This document shows positions 21,896 through 30,661 of a DNA stretch of 64,000 bases, piece by piece. The stretch lies in assembly GCA_964540815.1 (NCBI GenBank), contig CAZIOH010000023.1, positions 10,532 through 74,531 on the forward strand, written 5' to 3'. How positions within the stretch are numbered: the stretch's first letter is position 1; each line of letters opens with the position of its first letter. The position numbers and the translations under genes are program-made. Below the pieces are notes generated by a model, which searched no databases, was not told the origin of the DNA, and saw only the letters and a program-made list of their open reading frames with translations. The stretch is from CAZIOH01 sp964540815. GTDB taxonomy: Bacteria; Myxococcota_A; Polyangia; Fen-1088.

Positions 21896-23338
21896 ATGAA
21901 CCACCCGAGGTCACGCCCACGCGTCGGCGCCACGCGCGAAGGGCAGGGGCAAGCGACGGGGGGGCTCGTCCTCGTGCGGATCGACGGGCTCGCGCCCGGC
22001 GGGGACGCGGTCGGGCGCCAGCAGAGCGCCGTGGTCGAGGCGCGGGACGGAGCGACACGCCCCTCGACAGAGCCGGGCCCGGGGGACGGTCGGGCCATCT
22101 TCGTGCCGCTGGCCGCGCCCGGCGAGACGGTTCGGGCGCGCCTCACGCGGCAGAAGGCCCGGGTCGCCTGGGGCGAGCTCGAGGCGATCGTCTCGCCGCC
22201 GGCTGCCGTGCGCGTGGCGCCGCCCTGTCCGCTCTTCGGGACCTGCGGCGGCTGCCAGTGGCAGCACGTCGCGCTCGAGGCGCAGCGCTCGAGCAAGCGC
22301 CAGATCGTGGCGCGGGCGCTCGAATACCCGGAGGTGGACCTGGAGCTTCGCGCGCCCACGCCCGAAGGGGCCGGCTACCGCGAGCGCGCCCGCGTGCTGG
22401 TGGGCGCGGGCGGTGAGATCGGGTTTCGGGCGCGCCGCAGCCATCAGGTGGTCGACGTGCCTCGCTGCCTGCTCCTCGCGCCGCCGCTCGCCGCCGCGCT
22501 GGCAGGCCTCCGCTCCCTGGGCGTCGCCGGGTGGTTGCCGCCGGGAAGCGAGCTCGATCTGCAGGCGGGACGCGCCGGCGTGCACCTGCGGGTGCAGCTC
22601 GCCGCGGACGGTGACCGTCACGGTCACGGTGGAGGCACCGGTGGCGGAGGAGGCAACGGAAGCCACATGTCGGCGCCGGTTGCCGCGCCGGACGGCTCGA
22701 GGTGGCTCGAGGCCCTGCGGCCATACGGGGTGGTGGGTGTGGTCGCGGTCACGGTCACGGTCACGGCCACTCGGCGAGGCTGCGCGGCCGGGGAGGCGGC
22801 GGTCGACGTCGCGGAGCCGGGGAGCCCCCCGCTGCGCATCCCCGCCGGGGGGTTCTCGCAGGTGGGCCGGGCGGCGAACGCGGCGCTGGTCGAGGCTGCC
22901 CTCGGCGCGGTGGGACCGGATCCCGGCTCCGTCCTCGAGCTCTACGCCGGCTCGGGTAACTTCACGCGGCACCTCTGCGCCAGGGCGGGGGTGGTCGTCG
23001 CCCACGACGGCGATCGCGACGCCGTCGCGCGCGGCCGGTTGAATGCGCCCGCGGCCCGGTGGCTCGACGCGGGGGCGCTGGCCTCGACGATGCTGGGCGC
23101 GGCCCCGGACACGGTGTTCGTCGACCCTCCGCGCGGGGGGCTCGATGCGGTGGCCTTCGCGGCGGCGGTCCGGGCCCGGGCGCAGATCGTCTACGTGTCG
23201 TGCGATCCCCAGACGCTCGGCCGGGACGCCCGCCGCCTGCAGGCGGCGGGCTTTCGACTGACCCATGCGCTCGCCCTCGATCTGATGCCCCACACCCACC
23301 ACGTCGAGGTCATCGCCCACTTCACGCGTCATGTTTGA
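21896..23338 (+). CDS. rlmD: 23S rRNA (uracil-C5)-methyltransferase RlmD/RumA family
   Basis: Methylates a uridine in 23S rRNA using SAM. The 480-residue protein has an N-terminal TRAM domain (VLVRIDGLAPGGDAVG to about residue 90). Iron-sulphur Cys residues C111, C117, C120 and C191 follow, in PCPLFGTCGGC and PRCLLL. The SAM site is VLELYAGSGNFT and the catalytic nucleophile is C436 in YVSCDPQTLGRDA. An atypical linker near residues 238-300 includes a Gly/His-rich and a VTVTVT segment encoded by GGTCAC repeats (about 22609-22645 and 22741-22775). The start ATG is 21896. TrmA is less likely because of the Fe-S cluster; RlmC versus RlmD cannot be separated with certainty. Confidence 0.88.
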   Translation: MNHPRSRPRVGATREGQGQATGGLVLVRIDGLAPGGDAVGRQQSAVVEARDGATRPSTEPGPGDGRAIFVPLAAPGETVRARLTRQKARVAWGELEAIVSPPAAVRVAPPCPLFGTCGGCQWQHVALEAQRSSKRQIVARALEYPEVDLELRAPTPEGAGYRERARVLVGAGGEIGFRARRSHQVVDVPRCLLLAPPLAAALAGLRSLGVAGWLPPGSELDLQAGRAGVHLRVQLAADGDRHGHGGGTGGGGGNGSHMSAPVAAPDGSRWLEALRPYGVVGVVAVTVTVTATRRGCAAGEAAVDVAEPGSPPLRIPAGGFSQVGRAANAALVEAALGAVGPDPGSVLELYAGSGNFTRHLCARAGVVVAHDGDRDAVARGRLNAPAARWLDAGALASTMLGAAPDTVFVDPPRGGLDAVAFAAAVRARAQIVYVSCDPQTLGRDARRLQAAGFRLTHALALDLMPHTHHVEVIAHFTRHV

Positions 23339-23369
23339 GTCGCCGCGCCTTTCTGCCGACGAGGCGGTC

Positions 23370-24020
23370 ATGGACACACACCGAAGCGGCGCCGGAGTGG
23401 CGCACCACGGCTCGCTTGCCTCCACGGCCGGGCGGGCGCGCGCAGGGTTCACGCTGGTCGAGCTCATGATCGTCGTCGCCATCATCGGGCTTCTGGCCGC
23501 CCTTGGGGGCTTCGGCTTCCGTCGGTGGATCGCCAAGGCTCGCACCACCGAGGCGGTGGCCATGCTGGCCGAGATGAACAGCAAGGAACAGACCTACCGG
23601 ATGGAGTTCGGGACCTTCCTGCCGCTGCGGGCCGACAACAACCTGACCCAGCCGAGCCCCGACGAGCCGGCCAGCGCCTACTACCCGACGAACCCGAGCG
23701 CCGTGAGCTTCGACTCGGCGGGAACCGCCGTCAGCGTGGCCAGCAGCGCGGCCTGGCCGGCCGCCTGGAGGACCGTGGGGGTGAGCCCGAGGGACACCTC
23801 CCTCTACTGCACCTACATGACCAACGCGGGAGGCGGCGGTCAGGCCATCCCGGCGGCCGCCACCTATGGCGCCAAGCTGGTCTCCGGGACCGCCGCCGCC
23901 TGGTTCTACGCGCTCGCCGCCTGCAACCTGAACGGCCCGGCCGGCTACCCCGCCGACGTCACCATCCTCGGGATCTCGAACACCTCTCCCGCCCTGCGCG
24001 CCTTCAACGAAGGCAAGTGA
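23370..24020 (+). CDS. type IV pilin-like (prepilin) protein 1
   Basis: Prepilin of 216 residues from ATG 23370. ATG 23331 is an alternative start but would overlap rlmD. The class III signal is RAG|FTLVELMIVVAIIG, with Gly before the cleavage site and Glu at +5. A long hydrophobic helix (LLAALGGFGF) follows. The remaining body is Ala/Thr/Ser-rich, with two Cys residues near LYCTYM and LAACNLN that could form the C-terminal disulphide loop. It pairs with the second pilin 133 bp downstream. It could be a minor pilin, a type II secretion pseudopilin or a competence pilin; no assembly genes are close. Confidence 0.82.
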   Translation: MDTHRSGAGVAHHGSLASTAGRARAGFTLVELMIVVAIIGLLAALGGFGFRRWIAKARTTEAVAMLAEMNSKEQTYRMEFGTFLPLRADNNLTQPSPDEPASAYYPTNPSAVSFDSAGTAVSVASSAAWPAAWRTVGVSPRDTSLYCTYMTNAGGGGQAIPAAATYGAKLVSGTAAAWFYALAACNLNGPAGYPADVTILGISNTSPALRAFNEGK

Positions 24021-24153
24021 GAGAAGGCAAATGAGAAGGCAAGTGAGAGGTCGCCGAGCCGGCCGCTGGCCTACCTGCCGCCATCTCAAGACGCCTCCGC
24101 CTTCCGTCGATGCCGACGAGGACACGCGACACGGACCCACGCTGGAGGACTAC

Positions 24154-24693
24154 ATGCTTCGCTCCCGGAAACGCAACGCAGGATTCACGCTGGTCGAGCT
24201 CATGATCGTCGTCGCGATCATCGGAATCCTGGCGGCCGTGGCCATCCCGGCGTTCACCAAGTACATCAAGCGCGCCAAGACCGCCGAGGCGGCCGGTCAC
24301 CTGAACAAGATGTGGGCCGGCTCGGTGTCCTACTTCGAGGCCGACCACCTGGATGCGAACGGCGTGGCGATCCCCAAGCAGTTCCCGGCCAGCGTGGCCA
24401 ACGTCCCGGGGCTGGAGTGCGCCTGCCAGGCCAACGGCAAGTGCCCGGGTGGCGGCACCGAGTGGCAGAACGCCAGCTGGGTGGCCCTCGGCTTCTCGCT
24501 GCCCGATCCCTTCCTCTACAAGCCCAAGTACACCTCGGCCGGCACCGGCGCCGCCTCCACCTTCACCGCCGAGACCACCGGGGATCTCGACTGCAACGGC
24601 GTCACGTCAAACTTCAAGCGCGTCGGCGCCATCGACGCCAACGGCGACGTTTCGGGCAGCCGCGCGGCCATCGTGACCAACGAGCTCGAGTAG
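24154..24693 (+). CDS. type IV pilin-like (prepilin) protein 2
   Basis: A 179-residue prepilin starting MLRSRKRNAG|FTLVELMIVVAIIGILAAV (leader of ten residues, Glu at +5), which is the canonical PilA-type N-terminus. The ribosome site CTGGAGGAC (about 24142-24150) supports ATG 24154. The globular part has Cys residues in GLECACQANGKC and LDCNGV, and an Asp/Gly-rich C-terminal region. Its first 40 residues are closer to major pilins than its neighbour's. It is followed immediately by a convergent gene at 24701. Confidence 0.85.
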   Translation: MLRSRKRNAGFTLVELMIVVAIIGILAAVAIPAFTKYIKRAKTAEAAGHLNKMWAGSVSYFEADHLDANGVAIPKQFPASVANVPGLECACQANGKCPGGGTEWQNASWVALGFSLPDPFLYKPKYTSAGTGAASTFTAETTGDLDCNGVTSNFKRVGAIDANGDVSGSRAAIVTNELE

Positions 24694-24700
24694 GTCGAGG

Positions 24701-26071
24701 TCAGGGCCGGGCGGCGCTCTCCATCTCGCTGGCGCGGACGGCCGCCGACACCCGGTCCTCCGGATCCTCGTCGACCTCCGAGTCGGGGGCGTTCGGGAAC
24801 GGCGCGCGCCAGGCGGCGATGATGCTGGGGATGGATGCCACCAGCACGAAGATGAAGAAATTGCGGTAGCCGAGCCGGTCTGCGATCATCCCGCTCAGCG
24901 ACTGGGTCGGCACCAGCACCAGGTTCATGAAGGCGGTCGCGAAGGCGTAGTGGGTCATCTTGAATCGCCCGGGCGCGATCTGCTGCATCATGTACAGCAT
25001 GTTGCCCACGAACCCGAAGTTGTAGCCGAACTTCTCCACGCTCACGAGGGCGTAGATGACGGGGAGGGGCAGGGGGTTGGTCGGCGTGACCATCTGGCTG
25101 AGGGCGATGTAGCAGAGGTGCGGGATGTTCATGCACAGCGCCAGGTAAAGGAGCCCGCGCCGCAGCCCGATGCGCGAGACGAAGAGGCCACCCGCCAGGC
25201 CCCCGAGCACGCTGACGATGGTCCCCACCGCGCCGTCGATCACCGACTTCTGGGCCAGCGACAGCCCGAGGCCCCCCTGGGCCAGCGAGGCCTGCATGAA
25301 GAGGGGCGCCTCGACCAGCAAGAGGCCCTCGCCGCTGCGGTAGAGGAACACGAAGAGCAACATTCCCCAGATCGACTTCTTCTTGAAGAAGGCGCGCACC
25401 GCCTCTCCGAAGGTCGCGACGACCTCGGCCGCGTTCTCCGGCCGGCGTGCGACCCGTCCCTCCGGCAGCACGAAGGAATGGTAGATGGCGAGACCGGCGA
25501 GGAAGGCGGCCGCGGCGCCGAGCGCCAACGACCAGGCCGCCCGGGGGTCGGTCCCCGAGCTCATCAGGAAGCTCGCGAGGCCCACGATGGCGCTGGTGGC
25601 GAACATCCGGCCGAGGTTCCAGCACCCCGACTGCAGGCCCATCCAGGCAGCCTGCCGCCGGCGATCGAGCGCGGTGATGTAGATGCCGTCCACGCAGATG
25701 TCCTGGGTGGCCGACGAGAAGGCCAGCAGCCACAGCAGCCCGGCGATGATACGAAAGTAGCTCGGGAGTCGGAGGGCGGCGGCCATGCCCGCGATGATGA
25801 TCGCCATGATGATCTCGGTCGCCACCACGAAGAACTTCTTCGACTTGAACATGTCGAGGAAGGCCGCCCAGAAGGGCTTGAGTGACCAGGCGATCCCGAT
25901 GGTCCCCGTGACGAGGGCGGTCTCGCTGTCGGTGTGCCCGAGGTTCTTGAACATGGTCCCCGTGACCCACACGGCCATCGCGAAGGGAATCCCCTCGGCC
26001 AGATACGCGCTCGGGACCCAGAAGCCTGGCGCCCGACCCGGCTTCGAAACCTGACTGGCGTTCGACATCAT
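24701..26071 (-). CDS. PAT/AmpG-like major facilitator transporter
   Basis: Twelve-helix membrane permease of 456 residues. The start VPSAYLAEGIPFAMA and the phrase SATQDICVDGIYITAL are signatures of the peptide/acetyl-CoA/sugar (PAT, AmpG) family, which imports muropeptides or acetyl-CoA. A hydrophilic central loop (RVARRPENAAE, FFKKKSIWG) separates the two halves. It lies directly downstream of the carbohydrate-binding lipoprotein gene and beside two GH8 genes. This suggests that it imports oligosaccharides across the inner membrane; the substrate is an inference. A muropeptide-recycling role is also possible. Confidence 0.82.
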   Translation of the reverse strand: MMSNASQVSKPGRAPGFWVPSAYLAEGIPFAMAVWVTGTMFKNLGHTDSETALVTGTIGIAWSLKPFWAAFLDMFKSKKFFVVATEIIMAIIIAGMAAALRLPSYFRIIAGLLWLLAFSSATQDICVDGIYITALDRRRQAAWMGLQSGCWNLGRMFATSAIVGLASFLMSSGTDPRAAWSLALGAAAAFLAGLAIYHSFVLPEGRVARRPENAAEVVATFGEAVRAFFKKKSIWGMLLFVFLYRSGEGLLLVEAPLFMQASLAQGGLGLSLAQKSVIDGAVGTIVSVLGGLAGGLFVSRIGLRRGLLYLALCMNIPHLCYIALSQMVTPTNPLPLPVIYALVSVEKFGYNFGFVGNMLYMMQQIAPGRFKMTHYAFATAFMNLVLVPTQSLSGMIADRLGYRNFFIFVLVASIPSIIAAWRAPFPNAPDSEVDEDPEDRVSAAVRASEMESAARP

Positions 26072-26118
26072 CTCCGCCTTTCGCGATTCACTGTTTGCAA
26101 TGGGTCCCCTCTCCCTGA

Positions 26119-26145
26119 CCCTCTCCCGGCTCCGCGGGGAGAGGG
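26119..26145. terminator. GC-rich hairpin in 26072-26343 gap
   Basis: CCCTCTCCC and GGGAGAGGG form a perfect 9-bp stem with a 9-nt loop, preceded by a near-copy of the left arm. Such CCCTCTCCC-type elements are common intergenic repeats in GC-rich bacteria. This one lies between the transporter and lipoprotein genes on the minus strand and may attenuate or stabilise transcript ends. Confidence 0.45.
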
Positions 26146-26234
26146 GATGAAGCGGAAAGCGGGCTCGGCTTCAGGCTAAGACGGAGGGACAACGACGAGA
26201 GCCCCGAGCAGAGGTCCTTGGATCGGATCATCGG

Positions 26235-26259
26235 AGGTGGGCTTTGCCCGCCGGAGAAA
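26235..26259. repeat. 25-nt hairpin-bearing repeat, copy 2
   Basis: Second copy of the element at 20301-20325 (23 of 25 bases identical). It contains GGTGGGC and GCCCGCC, a 7-bp stem with one wobble pair, and GGAGAAA. Intergenic here, about 85 bp beyond the end of the downstream lipoprotein gene. Confidence 0.5.
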
Positions 26260-26343
26260 GCACCCGCAAAGCAGATCCGGTTTCGCTCTCGTCGTTCCGT
26301 CGGGAGGGGCCCGCGGGGAGGGGTCGCCCCTCCCCGCGCTCCG

Positions 26344-27075
26344 TCACCCCTTGCAGATGAACGACACGTCGTCGATCGAGAAGTCGTAGTCCGCGCCCTG
26401 GACCTGGGTCTGCCACTGCATGCCGAAGAGCTTGGTCGAGTCGATGTGCGCTCGGCGCGGGGCTCCCCAGCCCTCCATCTGCTTCATGTCGTGGAAGGGG
26501 ATGACGAAGCGTTGCCACTGCTCGGTCAGGTTCAGGTCGGTGCCGAAGTCGTTGAAGCACTCGGTGCAGATGCCGCCTTCCTGATCGGTGCTGATGTCCG
26601 GCACCTTGAGGCGCACGTTGCCGGTGGTGTTGGGGGCCCGCTTGGCGAAGAAGGTCACTCCCTCGTACTTCGAGGCGTCGTAGGCGCCCTTGGGGTCGGT
26701 GAAGTTCATCCCGAGCGCGCCGAACACGATGGCCGCGGTGCCGATCTTGCCCTTGACCTCGCCCGCATACTTCGAGTTGTGGCCGCCCTCGGATGGTGTG
26801 AAGGTTCCGCCGGCCTCACCCGCCTCCGGCCACACCGTCGAGCCGACCTTGTCGACGTAGGTGTACCAGTAGCCCCCGCGGTTGTCGGCGACGTTGTTCT
26901 GGTTGTTGTTGTCCTCGAAGTCGTCGATGAGGCCCACGGGCCCGCAAGATTTGAGCGCGGCCGAGCCACCGCTCGAGACCTGTGCGCCGGGGGCCACACA
27001 GGCCGCCGCGGCCAGACAGACAGGGAACACGAGGGCGACGAGCAGGGGCGATTTGAGCGTCGGACTGAGCGTCAT
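26344..27075 (-). CDS. carbohydrate-binding-like lipoprotein (CBM11-type jelly roll)
   Basis: From ATG 27075 the 243-residue product has a signal peptide with lipobox LAAAAC, so it should be lipidated and outer-membrane or periplasmic. The mature part begins GLIDDFEDNNNQ and ends DYDFSIDDVSFICKG. These are the start and end motifs of the galactose-binding/CBM11-like beta-sandwich that accompanies bacterial cellulases. Two Cys residues (GGICTECF) may form a disulphide. The middle holds YVDKVGSTVWPE and WQRFVIPFHDM. It is divergent from the barrel gene and upstream of the transporter. I infer binding of a polysaccharide chain. An open frame continues upstream to 27198 without signal features. 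Confidence 0.75.
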   Translation of the reverse strand: MTLSPTLKSPLLVALVFPVCLAAAACVAPGAQVSSGGSAALKSCGPVGLIDDFEDNNNQNNVADNRGGYWYTYVDKVGSTVWPEAGEAGGTFTPSEGGHNSKYAGEVKGKIGTAAIVFGALGMNFTDPKGAYDASKYEGVTFFAKRAPNTTGNVRLKVPDISTDQEGGICTECFNDFGTDLNLTEQWQRFVIPFHDMKQMEGWGAPRRAHIDSTKLFGMQWQTQVQGADYDFSIDDVSFICKG

Positions 27076-27435
27076 GGGCTTTCTCCGGGGGGCGAAGCGT
27101 TGGGTGACCGAGCGTAGATATCCGTGAACAGACGACCGAGTCAAGCGTCGGACGCCCTCGGCCAGACGGGCAGCATCATTACAAAAAAGGTGAGCCACGC
27201 GGAGGCTCTGGAGACAGGTCGGGCCGACCGCCGAGACTCCTCCAGGAGGGGCTCGATTCCCTTGACACCAACCTGGCTTTGGGTGAACTTGCGAGCCGAT
27301 TCACCTCCGAAGATCACCTCGACTGGCGCGCGTCGTGGCGGCTTCCTGCGCTGCCCGACGGTGGGCCTCCGTCAACCCCGTCCGGTCCGCATGCCCGGTT
27401 TCGTTCCCCCCCACCTCCATCCCGAAGAGGCACGA
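27076..27435. other. 360-bp divergent intergenic region
   Basis: Separates the lipoprotein (minus) from the barrel gene (plus) and should hold both promoters. It has an A-rich stretch near 27178-27190 and two GC-rich self-complementary stretches (GGTC with GACC near 27220-27235; CCTCC with GGAGG near 27240-27250). TTGACA at 27262-27267 is followed 16 bp later by a weak TGAACT (27284-27289). GAAGAGG at about 27424-27430 is the ribosome site for the barrel gene. No known riboswitch or RNA fold could be assigned. Confidence 0.4.
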
Positions 27436-29301
27436 ATGAAAACGAATCTGCTCCTGTCCCGAGACCGTCCCTCCTGCGACGGAGCGCGAGGCAACGCAAC
27501 CTGCCTTCGCGAGCGCGCGCGCTGCCGCCTCTCGACGGTGTCGGCGATGGTCGTGCTGGCGGCCTCGCTCGCGGGATCGGCGGGCCGGGTGCAGGCAGCC
27601 GACGCCGAGCCAGCGGGAGCCGCGCTCCTGCCGGACCAGCCGGCCAAGCCCAAGGGCCCCGTCGGCGGTGGCGTGGGACTGTCTCCCAACACCCCGCAGC
27701 TCGGCGGTGGCACCAACCTCACCGAGAAGGAGGCGGAGTCCCTCACGCCGACCGTCAGCGCGGGCTCGGCGGACGAGTGGAAGTTCAGCTTCCATGGCTA
27801 CCTGCGCGGCCCCATGCGGGTGAGCTTCGGGCCGCCCACGACGTCGAGCGAGATTCTGGGACAGGCCCCGACTCCGGTCACCTCTGGCACGCAGCTGCAC
27901 AGCGTGCCGCGTGTCCCTGGCTCCAGCTACATCGACTGGCAGTACACCAACACCATCCCGGGACCTTGGTCGCAGCTCAACTTCTCCTACGGCAACTCCC
28001 GGGCGATGATGACCGTGATCGTGGATGGCTACTCCCAGACCTCGGGCGGCTACCGCGACCTTCAGGCGCAGCAGGGCATCGATCAGGCCTTCATCACCCT
28101 CAACTTCCCCGAGGCCCTCGGACGCTTCGGGGGCCTGGTGTGGAACGTCGGGACCTTCCAGAACCGCTATGGTACCGCCGGCAAGTACGACGGCGGCATG
28201 TACGAGACCTACGTCTTCGGCCGCACGCACGTCTCCGGCATCACCGGGACGGCGAACATCGACACCGGCAGCGAGTGGGGGCTCAGCACCGAGGCCGGCA
28301 TCGGATCGAAGATCGAGATCATCCCCTTCACCAACAACCAGCTCTACCAGCTGGCGAAGTCTGCTCCTCTGGCCATGCCCGGTATGCCCTGGGCCGACCC
28401 CGTCTCCCGCACGAACCGCGAGCTGGAGTACCTCCCGACGTCGGGGCCCACGCCGCAGGGCTCCACCTTCCTCGCGCACGGCCACGTGGGCCTGGCGAGC
28501 AAGATGTGGAGCTTCGGGGCGCACCTCCTTTACACCTGGACCCCGGACGACAACTGGGACATGCAAAATTCGAACATCAAGAACGTCACGGACAAGACCC
28601 CGCGCGCCATGGGGCCGACCACGGGTAGCCTGCTCATCGCCGGGGGCGAGGTCCGCCTCAACGGTGGGTACTGGGGCGACGGCTACGTCGGCTTCTCGCA
28701 CATGGACGCCAAGAACATCAACGCGCTGGCCGACTCGGTCGAGGTCCTGAACTCGAACAGCGGCTGGTCGATGAAGCAGAGCTACTTCGGCCGGAACTAC
28801 AACTTCCACACCGGCGAATACCTCGGGCCGCAGAACGAGTCCGGCAAGATCGACACCGTGTCGGCGCAGTACACCTTCAGCTTCGGCGGCTGGGCCCGTC
28901 GGCCGGCCGCCTTCTGGGGCGACGGCCCGGATCTGGCGGTCACGCTGTTCGGGATGTTCACCATGGTCAACAGCCCGCCTCTGAACTCCCACACCATGAC
29001 CACCAAGAAGCTCAAGTTCGGCGCCGACCTCATCTACACCCCGCTCGACTGGTTCGGCATCGGCGGGCGCTTCGACGTGGTCGAGCCCGATCTCGACGCG
29101 GTGGAGTTCGGCAGCCAGGCCAACTTCAAGATCTTCTCACCGCGTCTGGTCTTCAAGACGGCCTTCGTGACCCACGAGGCCATCACCGTGATGTACCAGC
29201 ACTACTTCCTCGGCTCGGAAGCCTACCCGGTCTTCCCGTACGAGTGGGTGGCCAAGGCCGATCCGGACGTGCTGGCCATCTCGGGCACGATGTGGTGGTA
29301 G
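27436..29301 (+). CDS. predicted outer-membrane beta-barrel (porin-like)
   Basis: A 621-residue exported protein from ATG 27436, with a signal sequence containing a hydrophobic core (MVVLAASLAGSAG) and cleavage near VQAAD. A flexible Pro/Gly region follows. Then come many amphipathic aromatic strands (SFHGYLRGPMRVSFG, YVGFSHMD, YTFSFGGWARRPAAF) and a last strand ending in aromatic Trp-Trp, all typical of outer-membrane barrels. Strands alternate with Gly/Asn turns. It overlaps the first GH8 gene and lies in a glycan-degradation locus, so a role in oligosaccharide uptake is inferred; no TonB box is evident. Family name unknown to me. Ribosome site GAAGAGG. Confidence 0.75.
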   Translation: MKTNLLLSRDRPSCDGARGNATCLRERARCRLSTVSAMVVLAASLAGSAGRVQAADAEPAGAALLPDQPAKPKGPVGGGVGLSPNTPQLGGGTNLTEKEAESLTPTVSAGSADEWKFSFHGYLRGPMRVSFGPPTTSSEILGQAPTPVTSGTQLHSVPRVPGSSYIDWQYTNTIPGPWSQLNFSYGNSRAMMTVIVDGYSQTSGGYRDLQAQQGIDQAFITLNFPEALGRFGGLVWNVGTFQNRYGTAGKYDGGMYETYVFGRTHVSGITGTANIDTGSEWGLSTEAGIGSKIEIIPFTNNQLYQLAKSAPLAMPGMPWADPVSRTNRELEYLPTSGPTPQGSTFLAHGHVGLASKMWSFGAHLLYTWTPDDNWDMQNSNIKNVTDKTPRAMGPTTGSLLIAGGEVRLNGGYWGDGYVGFSHMDAKNINALADSVEVLNSNSGWSMKQSYFGRNYNFHTGEYLGPQNESGKIDTVSAQYTFSFGGWARRPAAFWGDGPDLAVTLFGMFTMVNSPPLNSHTMTTKKLKFGADLIYTPLDWFGIGGRFDVVEPDLDAVEFGSQANFKIFSPRLVFKTAFVTHEAITVMYQHYFLGSEAYPVFPYEWVAKADPDVLAISGTMWW

Positions 29302-30575
29302 CCCGCCGCCGCGGTCGCGGGCCCGCCGCTCTCATCGCGCTCGCAGCCTGTAGTCTGGTCGCGGCGTGCGCCGCCAATCCCAAGATGATGGGGGGTGGCT
29401 CTGGTGGCGCCGCCCCCGCAGGGACCGGAGGCGCCGCCCCGTCGAGCGGCACCGGCGGCGCGGGCGTCCCCCCGGGCACCGGCGGCGCGGGAACCACGTT
29501 GCTCCTCGGGATGGGCGGCCACCCGTTCCCGCAGAACAAGAAGCCAGGAAGCTGCATGCTCACCACCGTGGCCAACGCCTCGGGCGACGTGCAGGCCGCC
29601 TACAACGCCTGGAAGTCCACCTACGTCACCTCCTCGGGGGCCGGCGGTGGCCTGCGGGTCCGGCGCAACAACAACAGCGACGATACCGTCTCCGAGGGCA
29701 TCGGCTACGGCATGATCGCCGCGGTCTACATGGGCGATCGCGCGACCTTCGACGGCCTGTGGACCTACGGCCAGTCCCACTTCGACGCCCACGGCCTCAT
29801 GAACTGGCAGATCTCGTCGGGCGGCGGCATCCTGCAGATGGGCTCCGCCAGCGACGGCGATCTCGACATGGCCTGGGCCCTCATCATGGCCTCGGAGCAA
29901 TGGTCCCAGACCGCGTACCTCGACGCCGCCAAGAAGCTGATCTTCGCCATTCGGACCTACTCGCTCGGCTCGGACGGCTTGCTCCGGCCCGGAGACAACT
30001 GGGGTGCGACGACGATGGTCAACATCAGCTACTTTGCCCCTGCCTACTTCCGCGTGTTCGCGACGGCAACGGACGACACGTACTGGTCGACGACCGTTCT
30101 CAAGCGGAACTACGATGCCCTCGACGCGATCTCAGGCACCGATGGTCTCGTCCCCGACTGGACGACCAACACGTATAGCCTCAACCAGGGTCTGCTCATG
30201 GGCAAGTTCGATTCGGGAACCTACAGCTACGACGCCTGTCGGACGCCCTGGCGGATCGCCCTCGACTACTGCTTCAACGACGAGCCGCGCGCGAAAGCCT
30301 ACCTCATGAAGGTCGGGGCCTTCTTCAACGGGGTCGGGGCGAACAACATCGCCGACGGCTACACCCTGAGCGGAACCTCGAAGGGCAGCGGCGACAAGAA
30401 CATGGCCTTCATCGGCACCGCGGGAGCCGCGGCCATGGAGGGCTTCCCGACGCTGCTCGACGGCGCATTCAACTACGGCGTCAGCAACACGGCCAACGAC
30501 TACTTCAAGGACACCCTGCGGGTCCTCACCATGCAGATGATGTCCGGAAACTTCCTCGACTACACCAAGCCCTGA
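29295..30575 (+). CDS. GH8 family glycoside hydrolase lipoprotein 1
   Basis: Endo-acting, inverting glycosidase of family GH8 (cellulase, chitosanase, xylanase or licheninase). The protein has about 426 residues from GTG 29295 (GTG 29292 possible). Both candidates overlap the preceding stop, so translation is coupled. A signal with the lipobox-like SLVAAC precedes a Gly/Ala/Thr-rich spacer of about 45 residues. The catalytic domain contains the general acid Glu134 in DTVSEGIGYGM and the family signature SDGDLDMAWALIM (Asp187, Asp189, Asp191). The TPWRIALDYCFNDEPRAK phrase is shared with its neighbour. Second member of the pair is at 31618-32994. Confidence 0.9.
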   Translation: MVARRRGRGPAALIALAACSLVAACAANPKMMGGGSGGAAPAGTGGAAPSSGTGGAGVPPGTGGAGTTLLLGMGGHPFPQNKKPGSCMLTTVANASGDVQAAYNAWKSTYVTSSGAGGGLRVRRNNNSDDTVSEGIGYGMIAAVYMGDRATFDGLWTYGQSHFDAHGLMNWQISSGGGILQMGSASDGDLDMAWALIMASEQWSQTAYLDAAKKLIFAIRTYSLGSDGLLRPGDNWGATTMVNISYFAPAYFRVFATATDDTYWSTTVLKRNYDALDAISGTDGLVPDWTTNTYSLNQGLLMGKFDSGTYSYDACRTPWRIALDYCFNDEPRAKAYLMKVGAFFNGVGANNIADGYTLSGTSKGSGDKNMAFIGTAGAAAMEGFPTLLDGAFNYGVSNTANDYFKDTLRVLTMQMMSGNFLDYTKP

Positions 30576-30600
30576 GGCGGAACCCCGGCCCCCAAAGACG

Positions 30601-30640
30601 AAAGGCCCAATGCCGATGGTCTGGCAGTGGGCCCTTCCAG
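30601..30640. terminator. bidirectional terminator
   Basis: GGCCCA ... TGCC (30604-30614) pairs with GGCA ... TGGGCC (30623-30633), separated by an 8-nt loop and one A-G mismatch, between convergent genes. On the minus strand the stem is followed by TTTCGTCTTT. It is a good terminator for the lipoprotein gene and a possible one for the GH8 gene. Confidence 0.6.
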
Positions 30641-30661
30641 GGAGACGGGCGAGCGCGGATG

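Noticed and set aside
27170..27240. Possible c-di-GMP riboswitch before the barrel gene
   Set aside because: There is an A-rich start and GGTGA-like bases, but the conserved GEMM core and tetraloop receptor are not present.
27180..27275. tRNA-like ending (GGGGCTCGATTCCC with ACACCA) upstream of the barrel gene
   Set aside because: The T-arm-like piece has a G-T pair and the sequence after it leaves no room for a paired acceptor. No D-arm or anticodon arm could be drawn.
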